From the NCBI GenBank assembly GCA_020161615.1, contig JAIUPD010000013.1:1-64000 (forward strand): DNA of 64,000 nt. Direction: 5' to 3'. The notes beneath the pieces are model-generated. The model was not told the DNA's origin and searched no databases. It saw nothing but the letters and a program-made list of their open reading frames with translations. Every line of letters starts with the position of its first letter. Position 1 is the first letter of the stretch. The DNA comes from Pseudomonadota bacterium (GTDB lineage: Bacteria > Pseudomonadota > Alphaproteobacteria > Rhodobacterales > Rhodobacteraceae). The position numbers were made by a program, and so were the translations under genes. Below are positions 26,670-35,425 of the stretch, in pieces.

Positions 26670-26748
26670 GAGCTTGCACGACCGCCCACCGCCCATTGTG
26701 CTCTAGCCAACCGCAGGCTGCGCATTCATCGTGCACCGTCCGTTAGGC
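26664..26748 (+). repeat. attC-like imperfect inverted repeat 2
   Basis: TGCACGA (26675-26681) pairs with TCGTGCA (26729-26735). Outside it, TTTAA (26665-26669, overlapping the stop codon of the upstream gene) pairs with TTAGG (26743-26747) using G-T wobbles. The right end is again GTTAGGC (26742-26748), with a 6-base inner spacer. As in copy 1, the left core ends in AAG. The arrangement repeats that of copy 1 about 380 bases away. Confidence 0.35.
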
Positions 26749-26826
26749 CAGGGTTCCCCCCGACTCTCTCCCTCCCCCAACACTCCCATCCTGCGAGCCA
26801 ACGGGGCCGGAGCCCAAGGGCCTTCC

Positions 26827-28203
26827 TCAGCCTGCGCGGTCTACGGGCGTCCTGCCTGTCCCTGCCTTTTCCGGGGGGGGATCGGGCGGGGCCTGCGCCT
26901 GAATGTCGGTATCGGCGCCGGCGAACCAGTCTCGGCGGGCGGTCGTGACCCAGTGCAGCGCGCTGGTTGCGTCGTTCAGCAGCCCGTCGAGCGTCATGCG
27001 GGCGGGAATGAAGGTTGCGCAGCCGACCGTGAGGCGGGGGGGATGCGGCCCTGCCGGGGTCGCCAGGGGCGGCAGGAGGGCGACGGCCTGCCGCAAGGCC
27101 TCGGCCCGCTGTTCCAGCTGGGGTTGCGTCAGGTTCGGCACGAGGATCAGGAATTCGTCGTCCCAAAGCCGGCCGATGATCGCGTCCTCCTCGGGCACCA
27201 CGCGCAGGATCGCGGCCGAGACCTGGCGCAAGAGCGCGTCGCCGCCGGGATTGCCCAAGGCCTCGGTCAGGGGGGCGAAACCGTCGATCTCGGCCATCAG
27301 GACGCCCGCGACATCCGCCTTGATCGCCCGGACCGCCGCGGCGATACCGGCCCGGTTCAGGAGTCCGGTCACACTGTCCTGCTGCGCCGAGGCTTCGGAT
27401 TGGCGCAATTCCTGGGCGATGATCAGCCCCAGCAGGAAAGTCATCTGGAACATCACCCACCCCAGGCCGCCGAAGAGTTGGGCGATGAGATCGGCCTCCT
27501 GCGGCTTGGGGGCCATGACGACGGCATAGACCCAGCCTGCCAGCATCGGCAGGATCAGTGCCAGCCCCGCCATCAGCCGCAGCGCCATCCCGGCGATGCC
27601 GGGCAGGAAGAGGGCGGAGAAGAGGCTGCGCTCACGCAGGCGCAGCGCGGCGGCGAGGGTCAGCGTGAAGGCGGCAAGCGTCGACCACACCGAGAGTTCG
27701 CGGTCCCAGAGCGCGCCGGACATCGCCAGATCGACGACCGCCACGTTGCAGATGCCCAGCAGGGCGAGCACGAAGAGGCTGGACAGAAGCCGGTTGCGGC
27801 GCGTCGACAGCAGTGCCAGGGCGCAGGTGGCGATGAAGAGCAGCGATTTGCTGGAGACATGGCCGTTGAGGCCGAGCTGGCCCAGTTCAGCGAGTCTGAG
27901 CGCGGTATCGAGCCGGCCGCCGAAGAGACCGGTCCAGCGATCGGCGAGGGTCAGAAGGCAGCCGGCGGCGATGGCAAGGCCGAGGATCAGGCTCAGGCGG
28001 GAATGGCGGCGATGATCGGGCCTGGTCTGGTCGTGGCGCCACAGAAGCGCGAGCAGCCCATAGGCCAGCGCCGTCGGCAGCGCCAGCGCCGGCTGGTCGG
28101 GCCGGGGTCCGCCGGCCAGGTTGGCGATCAGCCCCGCTGCGACCACCCCGAGGGTCACCAGGGGCGCGAGGCGCAGCAGAAGATCACTCACACGAAACGG
28201 CAC
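26827..28203 (-). CDS. Membrane protein with degenerate GGDEF domain
   Basis: A 458-residue protein. About eight membrane helices fill residues 10-270, followed by a GGDEF-like domain (SVTGLLNRAGIAAAVRA, EIDGFAPL, GNPGGDALLRQVS). The signature that should read GGDEF is WDDEF (in GRLWDDEFLIL), so the two glycines that hold the GTP phosphates are replaced and diguanylate cyclase activity is unlikely. It may act as a c-di-GMP or nucleotide sensor, or be purely structural. It has no EAL domain. It lies alone on the minus strand just beyond the anomalous patch. Confidence 0.75.
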   Translation of the reverse strand: MPFRVSDLLLRLAPLVTLGVVAAGLIANLAGGPRPDQPALALPTALAYGLLALLWRHDQTRPDHRRHSRLSLILGLAIAAGCLLTLADRWTGLFGGRLDTALRLAELGQLGLNGHVSSKSLLFIATCALALLSTRRNRLLSSLFVLALLGICNVAVVDLAMSGALWDRELSVWSTLAAFTLTLAAALRLRERSLFSALFLPGIAGMALRLMAGLALILPMLAGWVYAVVMAPKPQEADLIAQLFGGLGWVMFQMTFLLGLIIAQELRQSEASAQQDSVTGLLNRAGIAAAVRAIKADVAGVLMAEIDGFAPLTEALGNPGGDALLRQVSAAILRVVPEEDAIIGRLWDDEFLILVPNLTQPQLEQRAEALRQAVALLPPLATPAGPHPPRLTVGCATFIPARMTLDGLLNDATSALHWVTTARRDWFAGADTDIQAQAPPDPPPEKAGTGRTPVDRAG

Positions 28204-28268
28204 AGGCGGACCCCCAGGGTTCGGGGGATCATCGAAGCATGGGGCCCGTTAAGATGGCGTGAACGGGC

Positions 28269-29462
28269 TCAGCGGGCCTCGGCGCCGAGCGGCCTTTGCA
28301 GCGCCGCCACGGCCGCGCCCACGAGCAGGATCGCAGAGGCCGCGAGCAGGCTGCTGCCGATGCTGCCGGTCAGGTCGCCCAGTGCACCCGCGGCATAGGG
28401 GCCGATGGTCTGGGCCACGGCGAAAACCACGGTGAAGAGCGAGATGGCGCTGCCCCAGCTTTCGGGCGGCAGGTTCTTGCGGGAGAAATTGGTCACTGCC
28501 GAGGGGGCCATGAAGACGCAGCTTCCGAAGATCACGGCGGAAACCACCAGCCCGGGGAGCGAGGGCCAGAGGACCGGCAGGGCCGACCCCAGCGCGATGC
28601 CGCTCAGCACCAGCGCCAGCGGTCGCCCGGAGGCATGGCGGGCGAAGACCCCGCGCCAGAGAAGGGGCGAGACGGTGATGCAGCCGCCCAGCAGCACCCA
28701 GACCAGCGCCACCTGCAGGGGCGAGGCGGCCTGTTCCTTCATCCAGGCCGAGAGGAAGGTGAGATAGACGATATAGCCGAGGCCGAAGCCCGCGTAGCCC
28801 GCGTATTCCGCCAGCATCCGCCCGGAGGGCAGAGGCGGCGCGCTGACCTCGCGCCTGGGCGGGACCGGGGCGCGACGCGCCGCCCACAGGCCCAGCGGCG
28901 CCAGGGCCAGGCTCAGGCCGCCGACGATCACCCAGGCCCAGCGCCAGGACCCGTCGCCCCAGGCGGCCAGCATCGGCGGCAGGGTCGCGCCGCAGAGCAC
29001 GATGGCCGAGCCCCCGCCCGAGCCGAAGAGGATGGCGATCCCTAGCGCGTTGAGCCGCGGGTTGTCGGCCCAGAGCCGCGCCGCCAGCGCCCCGGCGGTG
29101 GAAAAGGACAGCGCCCCGAAGAGCCCGGTCAGAAAGCGCCACAGGCTCTGCCACCAGAGCGCGGGCAGGGCGCTGGTCGCGACCAGCGCCACCGCCGTAA
29201 CCGCCAGCCCCAGCGCGAAAAGCCCGGCCGGGCCGCGGCGGCGCAGCGCCAGCATGGTGCCCACGGCGCCGACGATATAGCCCAGCGCATTGGCGGTGTT
29301 CAGCCAGCCCGCCTGGGCATAGGTCCAGTCGAGATCGGCGCGCATCGCGGGCAGGATCAGCCCATAGGCGAAGCGGCCGAAGCCGTTGGTCACCAGCACG
29401 CCCAGCGACAGGCCCAGCAGCACCAGCCAGGGATTGGCCGGGTCCTTGGATTGGTGCGTCAT
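28269..29462 (-). CDS. YbfB/YjiJ family MFS transporter
   Basis: A 397-residue major facilitator with about 12 membrane segments. NPWLVLLGLSLGVLVTNGFGRFAYGLILPAMRADL at the N terminus is the YbfB/YjiJ signature. The sequence ends in a basic tail (RPLGAEAR). The start at 29462 has GGAGG about 6 bases upstream. Members of this family are predicted drug or metabolite exporters with unknown substrates. It is divergent from pheS, with a 117-base gap. Confidence 0.85.
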   Translation of the reverse strand: MTHQSKDPANPWLVLLGLSLGVLVTNGFGRFAYGLILPAMRADLDWTYAQAGWLNTANALGYIVGAVGTMLALRRRGPAGLFALGLAVTAVALVATSALPALWWQSLWRFLTGLFGALSFSTAGALAARLWADNPRLNALGIAILFGSGGGSAIVLCGATLPPMLAAWGDGSWRWAWVIVGGLSLALAPLGLWAARRAPVPPRREVSAPPLPSGRMLAEYAGYAGFGLGYIVYLTFLSAWMKEQAASPLQVALVWVLLGGCITVSPLLWRGVFARHASGRPLALVLSGIALGSALPVLWPSLPGLVVSAVIFGSCVFMAPSAVTNFSRKNLPPESWGSAISLFTVVFAVAQTIGPYAAGALGDLTGSIGSSLLAASAILLVGAAVAALQRPLGAEAR

Positions 29463-29579
29463 GGGATCCTCCTGCCCGAACCGCGCCATTCTTGCCCGCC
29501 GTCCCCGCGGCAACAAGGCTGTGCGCTTGCAATCACGCCACGTCACGGATAGCAGGGGCGCGGAGTTCAGGAGGCTCGG

Positions 29580-30641
29580 ATGGAAGACCTGCGCAACACC
29601 TATCTCGCCCGGATCGCCGGGGCCGCCGACGCCGCCCAGCTGGAGGAGGTGCGCCTCGCCGCACTGGGCAAGAAAGGCGAGATCAGCCTGAAAATGCGCG
29701 AGTTGGGCCAGATGTCGCCCGAGGAGCGCCAGACCTACGGCAAGGCGCTCAATGTCCTGAAGGACGAGCTGGACGCGGCCCTGCGCGCGCGCAAGGCGGC
29801 GATGGAAGATGCCGCGCTCGATGAGCGGCTCAAGGCCGAATGGCTGGACGTGACGCTGCCCGCCCGCCACCGTCCGCGCGGCACGATCCATCCGGTCAGC
29901 CAGGTGACCGAGGAATGCACGGCGATCTTCGCCGACATGGGTTTCGCCGTGGCCGAAGGGCCGCAGATCGAGACTGACTGGTACAATTTCGACGCGCTGA
30001 ACATCGCGCCCGAGCATCCCGCCCGGCAGGAGCATGACACGTTCTTCATGCACCGTGCGCCGGGCGACAACCGGCCGCCGCATGTGTTGCGCACCCATAC
30101 TTCGCCGGTGCAGATCCGTGCCATGCAGGAACAGGGCGCGCCGATCCGGGTGATCGCCCCGGGCCGCGTCTACCGCATGGACATGGACCAGACCCATGCG
30201 CCGATGTTCCACCAGATCGAGGGCATGGCCATCGACCGGGACATCTCGATGGCCAACCTGAAATGGGTGCTGGAGGAATTCTTCACCGCCTATTTCGGTA
30301 CCAAGGTGAAGACCCGCTTCCGCGCCTCGCATTTCCCCTTCACCGAGCCCTCGGCCGAGGTGGATATCCAATGCTCCTGGGTCAACGGGCAGTTGCGCGT
30401 GGGCGAGGGCGACGGCTGGCTGGAGGTGCTGGGGTCCGGCATGATGCATCCGAAGGTGCTGCGCGCCGGGGGCATCGACCCCGACCAATGGCAGGGCTTC
30501 GCCTTCGGTATGGGTATCGACCGGATGGCGATGCTGAAATACGGCATCCCCGACCTGCGCGCCTTCTTCGAAAGCGACTTGCGCTGGCTGAGGCATTACG
30601 GCTTCGGGGCGCTGGAAGCGCCGAGCGTTCACGCGGGCTGA
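29580..30641 (+). CDS. pheS: Phenylalanine-tRNA ligase alpha subunit
   Basis: A 353-residue alpha subunit of the alpha2-beta2 class II synthetase. A helical N-terminal coiled coil is followed by class II motifs: [25 protein letters not shown] (motif 2) and [21 protein letters not shown] (motif 3). GGAGG lies upstream of the ATG at 29580. It attaches Phe to tRNA-Phe together with PheT, but pheT is not the next gene here. Confidence 0.97.
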   Translation: MEDLRNTYLARIAGAADAAQLEEVRLAALGKKGEISLKMRELGQMSPEERQTYGKALNVLKDELDAALRARKAAMEDAALDERLKAEWLDVTLPARHRPRGTIHPVSQVTEECTAIFADMGFAVAEGPQIETDWYNFDALNIAPEHPARQEHDTFFMHRAPGDNRPPHVLRTHTSPVQIRAMQEQGAPIRVIAPGRVYRMDMDQTHAPMFHQIEGMAIDRDISMANLKWVLEEFFTAYFGTKVKTRFRASHFPFTEPSAEVDIQCSWVNGQLRVGEGDGWLEVLGSGMMHPKVLRAGGIDPDQWQGFAFGMGIDRMAMLKYGIPDLRAFFESDLRWLRHYGFGALEAPSVHAG

Positions 30642-30664
30642 GCCGCCTGTCCTGACTCCGATCG

Positions 30665-30695
30665 CCGGCCGCGCCTCCGCCAGCGGCGCGGCCGG
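30665..30695 (+). terminator. Probable terminator hairpin after pheS
   Basis: CCGGCCGCGCC (30665-30675) pairs perfectly with GGCGCGGCCGG (30685-30695) around a 9-base loop, 24 bases after the pheS stop. The following tract is only weakly T-rich, so termination is probable rather than certain. The remaining bases up to 30910 show no gene. Confidence 0.5.
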
Positions 30696-30910
30696 TGCCG
30701 TTTCGGCCCCGTCACGCAAGAGTGAAGCGCCGCCGCGAGGCCGCTCGGGGGCGCGCGGCCCCTCCGGCCCTTGCGCCATTACGCGCCCGTTTCCCCGGCT
30801 TCCCGGCGGGTTCCTGACGGCGCGGGCGCGAATCGCGGCCTCCCCGCTTGTCTTTTCATCAACCTTTACACTAGGTTTGAGACGCCGCGGGGAGCCTCCC
30901 GGGCGCCACG

Positions 30911-32368
30911 ATGGCAAGGACCATGCACGCACCCTTCGTCACTGCCCTGATGCTCTCCCTCGCCCTGCCGATGGCCTTCCCTGTCGCGGCGCAGGATCTG
31001 TCCGAGGTCATCACCCGACAATACGCCGATGGCGGGATCTACGAGGGCACGTTCCTCGACGGGCTGCAGCACGGACAGGGGACCTACCGGCTGCCCAATG
31101 GCTTCGAATACACGGGTTCGTGGGAAAACGGCCAGATCACCGGCACCGGCACCGCCCGCTATCCCAATGGCTCGGTCTACGAGGGCCTGTTCGAGGACGG
31201 CCGCCCGCATGGTCAGGGCCGCATGGTCTTTGCCGACGGGTCGTCCTACGAGGGGAACTGGGACGCGGGCCGCATCATGGGCGAGGGCACGCGCCGCTAT
31301 GTCACCGGCGTGGTCTATACCGGCACCTTCGACGACAGCCAGCCGCATGGGCGTGGCGTGATGGAGCGCCCGGGCGGCCTGCGCTACGAGGGCGAATGGC
31401 AGCATGGCTTGCGCGAGGGGCAGGGGACCATCACCTACCCGGACGGCTCGGTCTATACCGGCGGCATGCTGAACGACCAGCGCCATGGCGAGGGGCGGCT
31501 GACGCGTCCCGATGGCACGATCTATGACGGCGAATGGTCCGAGGGGATGCTGAACGGCGCGGGCGTCCTGACGCTGCCGGGCGGCGACCGGCGCGAGGGC
31601 AGTTTCGTGCAGGGCATGCTGCAGGGCGTGGGCCGCCTGATCATGGCCGATGGCGCGATCTACGAGGGCGATTTCGTCGACGATCTGCGCCAGGGCCGGG
31701 GACGGCTGACCACGGCGGATGGCTATGTCTATTCCGGCGAATGGGTCGCCGACCGGATCACCGGCACCGGCGTGATGACCGCCCCCGATGGCGCGCGCTA
31801 TGACGGCCGCTTCCGCGATGGCGTTCCCGATGGCGAGGGCACGATCACCTATGCCGATGGCACCGGCTACACCGGTGCCTGGTCCGAGGGCCGGATCGAG
31901 GGCGCAGGCCGCGCCCGCATGGCCGAGGGGCTGATCTACGAAGGCAATTTCCGCGCCGGTCAGCCGCAGGGTCAGGGCCGCATGGAATACCCCGATGGCC
32001 GCGTCTATGTCGGCGCCTTCGAGGCCGGTCTGCGCGAGGGGCAGGGCGTCATGACCTACCCGGACGGCACCCGCTATGAGGGCGGTTTCATCGCGGGCGA
32101 GCGCGAGGGACAGGGCACGATCACCCTGGCCGATGGCTTCACCTATACCGGCGAATGGCGCGGCGGCCGGATCGAGGGGCAGGGCACCGCCACCTATCCC
32201 ACGGGCGACGTCTATGTCGGCCAGTTCGTCGATGGCCAGCGCGTGGGACAGGGCCGCCTGACCTATGCCGCGGGGCAGGTCGTCTCGGGCCGCTGGGATC
32301 AGGGCGTGCTGGTCGAGCCCGACACGGCGCCCGCGCCGGAAGCGCCGGCCGAGGGCAACGACGGCTGA
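30911..32368 (+). CDS. Secreted protein of 18 MORN repeats
   Basis: A 485-residue protein. A Sec signal peptide (FVTALMLSLALPMAFPVAAQ, cleavage about residue 28) is followed by 18 consecutive 23-residue MORN repeats. Each follows a pattern like YEGxFxDGxxHGQGxxxxxDGxx and fills residues 43-456, with a partial nineteenth and a short acidic Pro/Ala tail. Nothing else is present, so the mature protein should be one long regular beta-hairpin solenoid in the periplasm or outside. MORN repeats bind lipids or act as scaffolds or rulers in eukaryotes; in bacteria the function is mostly unknown. It ends in a bidirectional terminator shared with the aldolase gene. Confidence 0.88.
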   Translation: MARTMHAPFVTALMLSLALPMAFPVAAQDLSEVITRQYADGGIYEGTFLDGLQHGQGTYRLPNGFEYTGSWENGQITGTGTARYPNGSVYEGLFEDGRPHGQGRMVFADGSSYEGNWDAGRIMGEGTRRYVTGVVYTGTFDDSQPHGRGVMERPGGLRYEGEWQHGLREGQGTITYPDGSVYTGGMLNDQRHGEGRLTRPDGTIYDGEWSEGMLNGAGVLTLPGGDRREGSFVQGMLQGVGRLIMADGAIYEGDFVDDLRQGRGRLTTADGYVYSGEWVADRITGTGVMTAPDGARYDGRFRDGVPDGEGTITYADGTGYTGAWSEGRIEGAGRARMAEGLIYEGNFRAGQPQGQGRMEYPDGRVYVGAFEAGLREGQGVMTYPDGTRYEGGFIAGEREGQGTITLADGFTYTGEWRGGRIEGQGTATYPTGDVYVGQFVDGQRVGQGRLTYAAGQVVSGRWDQGVLVEPDTAPAPEAPAEGNDG

Positions 32369-32388
32369 TTGCCACCGCAACGGCATGA

Positions 32389-32414
32389 AAAAGGGGGCCT
32401 CGCGGCCCCCTTTT
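32389..32414. terminator. Bidirectional intrinsic terminator
   Basis: AAAAGGGGGCC and GGCCCCCTTTT form a perfect stem around TCGC. The A-run on one side and T-run on the other let it serve both the MORN gene (from the left) and the aldolase gene (from the right), which converge here. Confidence 0.88.
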
Positions 32415-32432
32415 GTATGGTCCGGGAAAGGC

Positions 32433-33362
32433 TCAGGCCTTGCCCTTGTAGATGTCCACCAGCTTGCCCAGCATCGCCAGCGCATCCTCGCGCGAGCGCT
32501 GGAACGAGTTCCGCCCGATGATCGAGCCGTTGCCGCCGCCGTCGCGGATCGCGCGGGCGTCGTCAAAGACCGCATCCGTGCCCTTCGCCGCGCCACCCGA
32601 GAAGACGATGATGCGGCGGCCGTTGAAGGACGACTGGACGCAATGCTTCACCCGCGCCGCGAGCGTCGAGATGTCGATCTGCTCCTTATCGTAGACCTTC
32701 CTGGCCTCGGGCTGCATGATGTGGTCGGTTGAGAGCTTGATCTTGATGATATGCGCGCCCAGCAGCGCCGCGATATGGGCGGCATAGGCGGCAACGTCGA
32801 TCGCCGTCTCGCCCTCTTTCGAGATGCCTTCGCCGCGCGGATAGGACCAGATCACGGTGGCGATGCCTTTGGCGGCGGCTTCCTTGCGCATCTCGACGAT
32901 TTCTTCGAACATGTCGAGCGCGCAATCCGAACCCGGGTAGATGGTAAAGCCGATGGCCGAGGCGCCGATGCGCAGCGCGTCATCGACCGAGGCCGTGATC
33001 GCCTGGTTCTTGCCCGCGGTGTCCGACATCAGCGAATTGGCCGAGTTGACCTTCAGGATGGTCGGGATCTGACCGGCGAAGGTATCGGCGCCGGCTTCCA
33101 GCGGCCCCAGCGGCGCGGCATAGGCCGAGAGGCCCGCGTCGATGGCCAGCTGGTAATGGTAATGGGGATCATAGCCCGCGGCGTTCGGGGCAAAGCTGCG
33201 GGCCGGGCCATGCTCGAAGCCCTGGTCCACCGGCAGGATGATCATCTTGCCGGTGCCGCCCAGCTTGCCCTCCATCAGCATGCGGGCCAGATTGGCCTTC
33301 ACGCCGGGGGTTTCCCCCTCGTAATTGGCCAGGATTCGCTGAACGGTTTTGGTGGCGCGCAT
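32433..33362 (-). CDS. Class I fructose-bisphosphate aldolase (DhnA/FbaB type)
   Basis: A 309-residue aldolase of the archaeal/DhnA class I family. KMIILPVDQGFEHGPARSFAPN is the family signature, and the probable Schiff-base Lys lies in GAHIIKIKLSTDH. GGSGSIIGRN-like phosphate-binding residues appear as GNGSIIGRNSFQRS near the C terminus. It splits fructose 1,6-bisphosphate (or a related sugar phosphate) into triose phosphates. The start at 33362 (MRATKTVQRIL) fits the family; an upstream start would add only non-conserved residues. It is monocistronic. Confidence 0.9.
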   Translation of the reverse strand: MRATKTVQRILANYEGETPGVKANLARMLMEGKLGGTGKMIILPVDQGFEHGPARSFAPNAAGYDPHYHYQLAIDAGLSAYAAPLGPLEAGADTFAGQIPTILKVNSANSLMSDTAGKNQAITASVDDALRIGASAIGFTIYPGSDCALDMFEEIVEMRKEAAAKGIATVIWSYPRGEGISKEGETAIDVAAYAAHIAALLGAHIIKIKLSTDHIMQPEARKVYDKEQIDISTLAARVKHCVQSSFNGRRIIVFSGGAAKGTDAVFDDARAIRDGGGNGSIIGRNSFQRSREDALAMLGKLVDIYKGKA

Positions 33363-33508
33363 GGCGGGTCCCCTTTGGTTGACTGCTGGCGCCTTGGATA
33401 CGCGGGCCTGTGTGACGCGGCAATGGTGGCGCGGGCGCGTTAGCGCCCACAACCGGAAAAATCTGCGCCAGCGGCGGAAAACCGCGTCGGATCAGGCCGG
33501 TTCGGGCC

Positions 33509-34411
33509 TCAGGCCGGGGAATCGAAGACCAGCGAGCGGTGTACCATCGCCCCCGCCCAGGCCCCGTCCCCCACCGCCAGCGAGACCGAATGCGGCACGC
33601 GCGCGACGTCACCACAGGCATAGAGGCCGGGGATCGAGGTCTCCTTGAACCCGTCGGTGCGGTATTGCGTGCCCATCGGCGTCTCCTCCAGCGCCACGCC
33701 CAGGGCCTCGGCGGGCAGGCTGGCGGGGCGGGTCTTGGTCGCGACGAAGAGGCCCGCAAAGCTGAGGGGCTCGCCACTTTGGAACCGCACCTCGACTGGC
33801 CCCTCCAGCGGACCGGCGACCTCGAGGATCGCGCGACCCTCGAGTGTCAGGCCCCGGTCGGCGAGGGTGCGGCAGGTCTCGGGCTCCAGCGGAAACAGGG
33901 CGTTGGTCAGCAGCGTTGCCTGGCCGAACTCGGTGAAGAGTGGGGCATGATGGATCGCCTCCGGCCCGTTCGCGATCAGCCCGATGCGGCCGAAATCCAG
34001 CTCATAGCCGTGGCAATAGGGGCAGTGAAAGACCGATTTTCCCCAACGCTCGGCCAGCCCCGGGATCCGGGGCAGCGTATCGGCAAGGCCGGTGGCCAGG
34101 ATCACGCGGCGGGCTTTCAGGCGCTCGCCGTCTTCTGTCGTGACCTCGAACCCGTCCTTGGCGCCGCCGACACTGGCCACGGCGCCCTGGCGCCAGGACA
34201 GCGTGGGATAGCGGTCCAACTGCGCGCGGGCGGTGGCGGCGATGACCGCCGGATCTTCGCCGTCCTGCGTCAGGAAACCGTGCGAATGGCTGGCAAAGCG
34301 GTTGCGCCGCTGGCCGGCGTCGATCACCAGCACCCGGCGTCTGGCGCGCAGCAATTGCAGCGCAGCCGCCATCCCGGCATAGCTGCCGCCCACCACGATC
34401 ACGTCGTACAT
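33509..34411 (-). CDS. Thioredoxin-reductase-like FAD/NAD(P) oxidoreductase
   Basis: A 300-residue flavoprotein with the FAD-binding motif YDVIVVGGSYAGMAAALQLL. FHCPYCHGYE supplies a CxxC redox pair in the position of thioredoxin reductase. The C-terminal GLYACGDVARVPHSVSLAVGDGAW is the conserved second FAD site. It would pass electrons from NAD(P)H to a disulfide or small molecule; the physiological partner is not evident. It follows the Rrf2 gene by 3 bases, so the regulator probably controls it. Confidence 0.85.
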   Translation of the reverse strand: MYDVIVVGGSYAGMAAALQLLRARRRVLVIDAGQRRNRFASHSHGFLTQDGEDPAVIAATARAQLDRYPTLSWRQGAVASVGGAKDGFEVTTEDGERLKARRVILATGLADTLPRIPGLAERWGKSVFHCPYCHGYELDFGRIGLIANGPEAIHHAPLFTEFGQATLLTNALFPLEPETCRTLADRGLTLEGRAILEVAGPLEGPVEVRFQSGEPLSFAGLFVATKTRPASLPAEALGVALEETPMGTQYRTDGFKETSIPGLYACGDVARVPHSVSLAVGDGAWAGAMVHRSLVFDSPA

Positions 34412-34414
34412 CGC

Positions 34415-34858
34415 TCAATCCTTGTGTTGTCGGACCTGTCGGTGGCGCCGGGCAAAATCCTCGGCCAGATCAGCCAGAGAGACGGCGCCGAACCGCGTCA
34501 TCAATTGCGTCTCGGCCTGGGCGAAGGCGTCGCCCAGGGCCGCGTTGACTGCCTGTTCGACCAGGCAATCGGGGTTGTCGCTGCGGTGGCCGATGGCGAA
34601 GATCGCCGGTTCGCCCAACGCGTCGTAGAGGTCGCGCAGGCTGACCTGCGCTAGATCCGCGGCTATGGTCCAGCCGCCCGCCTTGCCCCGGGCCGAAGCC
34701 ACGATGCCCTTGTCGCGCAAAAGCCCCATGGTCCGGCGCACGACCACCGGGTTGGTGCGCATGCATTCGGCCAGGGTTTCCGAGGTCATCGGACCCTTGT
34801 ATTCCGCCATATGGAGGAGCGCGTGCAGGACGTTGGAGAGGCGGCTGTCGCGATTCAT
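34415..34858 (-). CDS. Rrf2 family transcriptional regulator
   Basis: A 147-residue Rrf2 protein. MNRDSRLSNVLHALLHMAEY, MTSETLAECMRTNPVVVRRTMGLLRDKGIV and GKAGGWTIA form the winged helix-turn-helix. Iron-sulfur Rrf2 proteins (IscR, NsrR) have three clustered cysteines, but here only one Cys (PDCLVEQ) occupies that loop. A single-Cys thiol sensor, like YwnA/CymR-type members, is therefore more likely. The partner gene 3 bases downstream is a CxxC flavoprotein, supporting thiol or electrophile sensing. It probably autoregulates the two-gene operon. Confidence 0.88.
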   Translation of the reverse strand: MNRDSRLSNVLHALLHMAEYKGPMTSETLAECMRTNPVVVRRTMGLLRDKGIVASARGKAGGWTIAADLAQVSLRDLYDALGEPAIFAIGHRSDNPDCLVEQAVNAALGDAFAQAETQLMTRFGAVSLADLAEDFARRHRQVRQHKD

Positions 34859-34900
34859 GTAACTTCAAGTATTACGATTTGGCACGGAAGGCAAGAGGGC

Positions 34901-35425
34901 TCAGAAACTCCGCGACAGGTGGCGCGAGCCCGCGAGACCGAAGCGCATCGGCCAATCGGCGGCCTTGGTGATGCCGATGCGGGGGCCGGTCAGGTAGGTT
35001 TCGGGCGGGTCCAGGGTCAGGCTGAACTCGGCGCTGCCGAAGAGCCGCCCGTCGTCGTCGCCGGTGATCCCCAAAGCCTCGGCCAGCATGCCGGGACCCT
35101 TGCAGAGCGGTTTTCCAGGGCCGCGGCGGGCCTGCATCGCCTCCAGCCCGGACAGCGGCTCCAGCGCCCGGATCAGCACCGCGTGGCCGGGCAGGCCCAC
35201 CACGTTCAGGCACCAGTGCAGCCCGTAGATCCGGTAGACATAGGCATGGCCAGGCGGGCCGAACATGGCGGCGTTGCGCCTCGTTGGGCCGGGAAAGGAA
35301 TGGGACGCCGGGTCGTCCGGGGTATAGGCTTCGGTCTCGACGATGCGGCCGGTGCAGCCTCGGACGGACAGGCTGGCGCCCAGCAGGAGGGGCGCCAGCT
35401 GAGGGGCGGGCAGGGCGAGGCTCAC
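34901..35425 (-). CDS. DNA-3-methyladenine glycosylase (AAG/MPG type)
   Basis: A 174-residue base-excision repair enzyme that removes alkylated purines. GRIVETEAYTPDDPASHSF holds the catalytic Glu region, and AMFGPPGHAYVYRIYGLHWCLNVV the DNA-intercalating loop and conserved Tyr. GPGKPLCKGPGML follows. The start is GTG at 35425, overlapping the stop of yjbQ (GTGA), because upstream residues in frame have no family similarity. The two genes are translationally coupled. Confidence 0.9.
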   Translation of the reverse strand: MSLALPAPQLAPLLLGASLSVRGCTGRIVETEAYTPDDPASHSFPGPTRRNAAMFGPPGHAYVYRIYGLHWCLNVVGLPGHAVLIRALEPLSGLEAMQARRGPGKPLCKGPGMLAEALGITGDDDGRLFGSAEFSLTLDPPETYLTGPRIGITKAADWPMRFGLAGSRHLSRSF

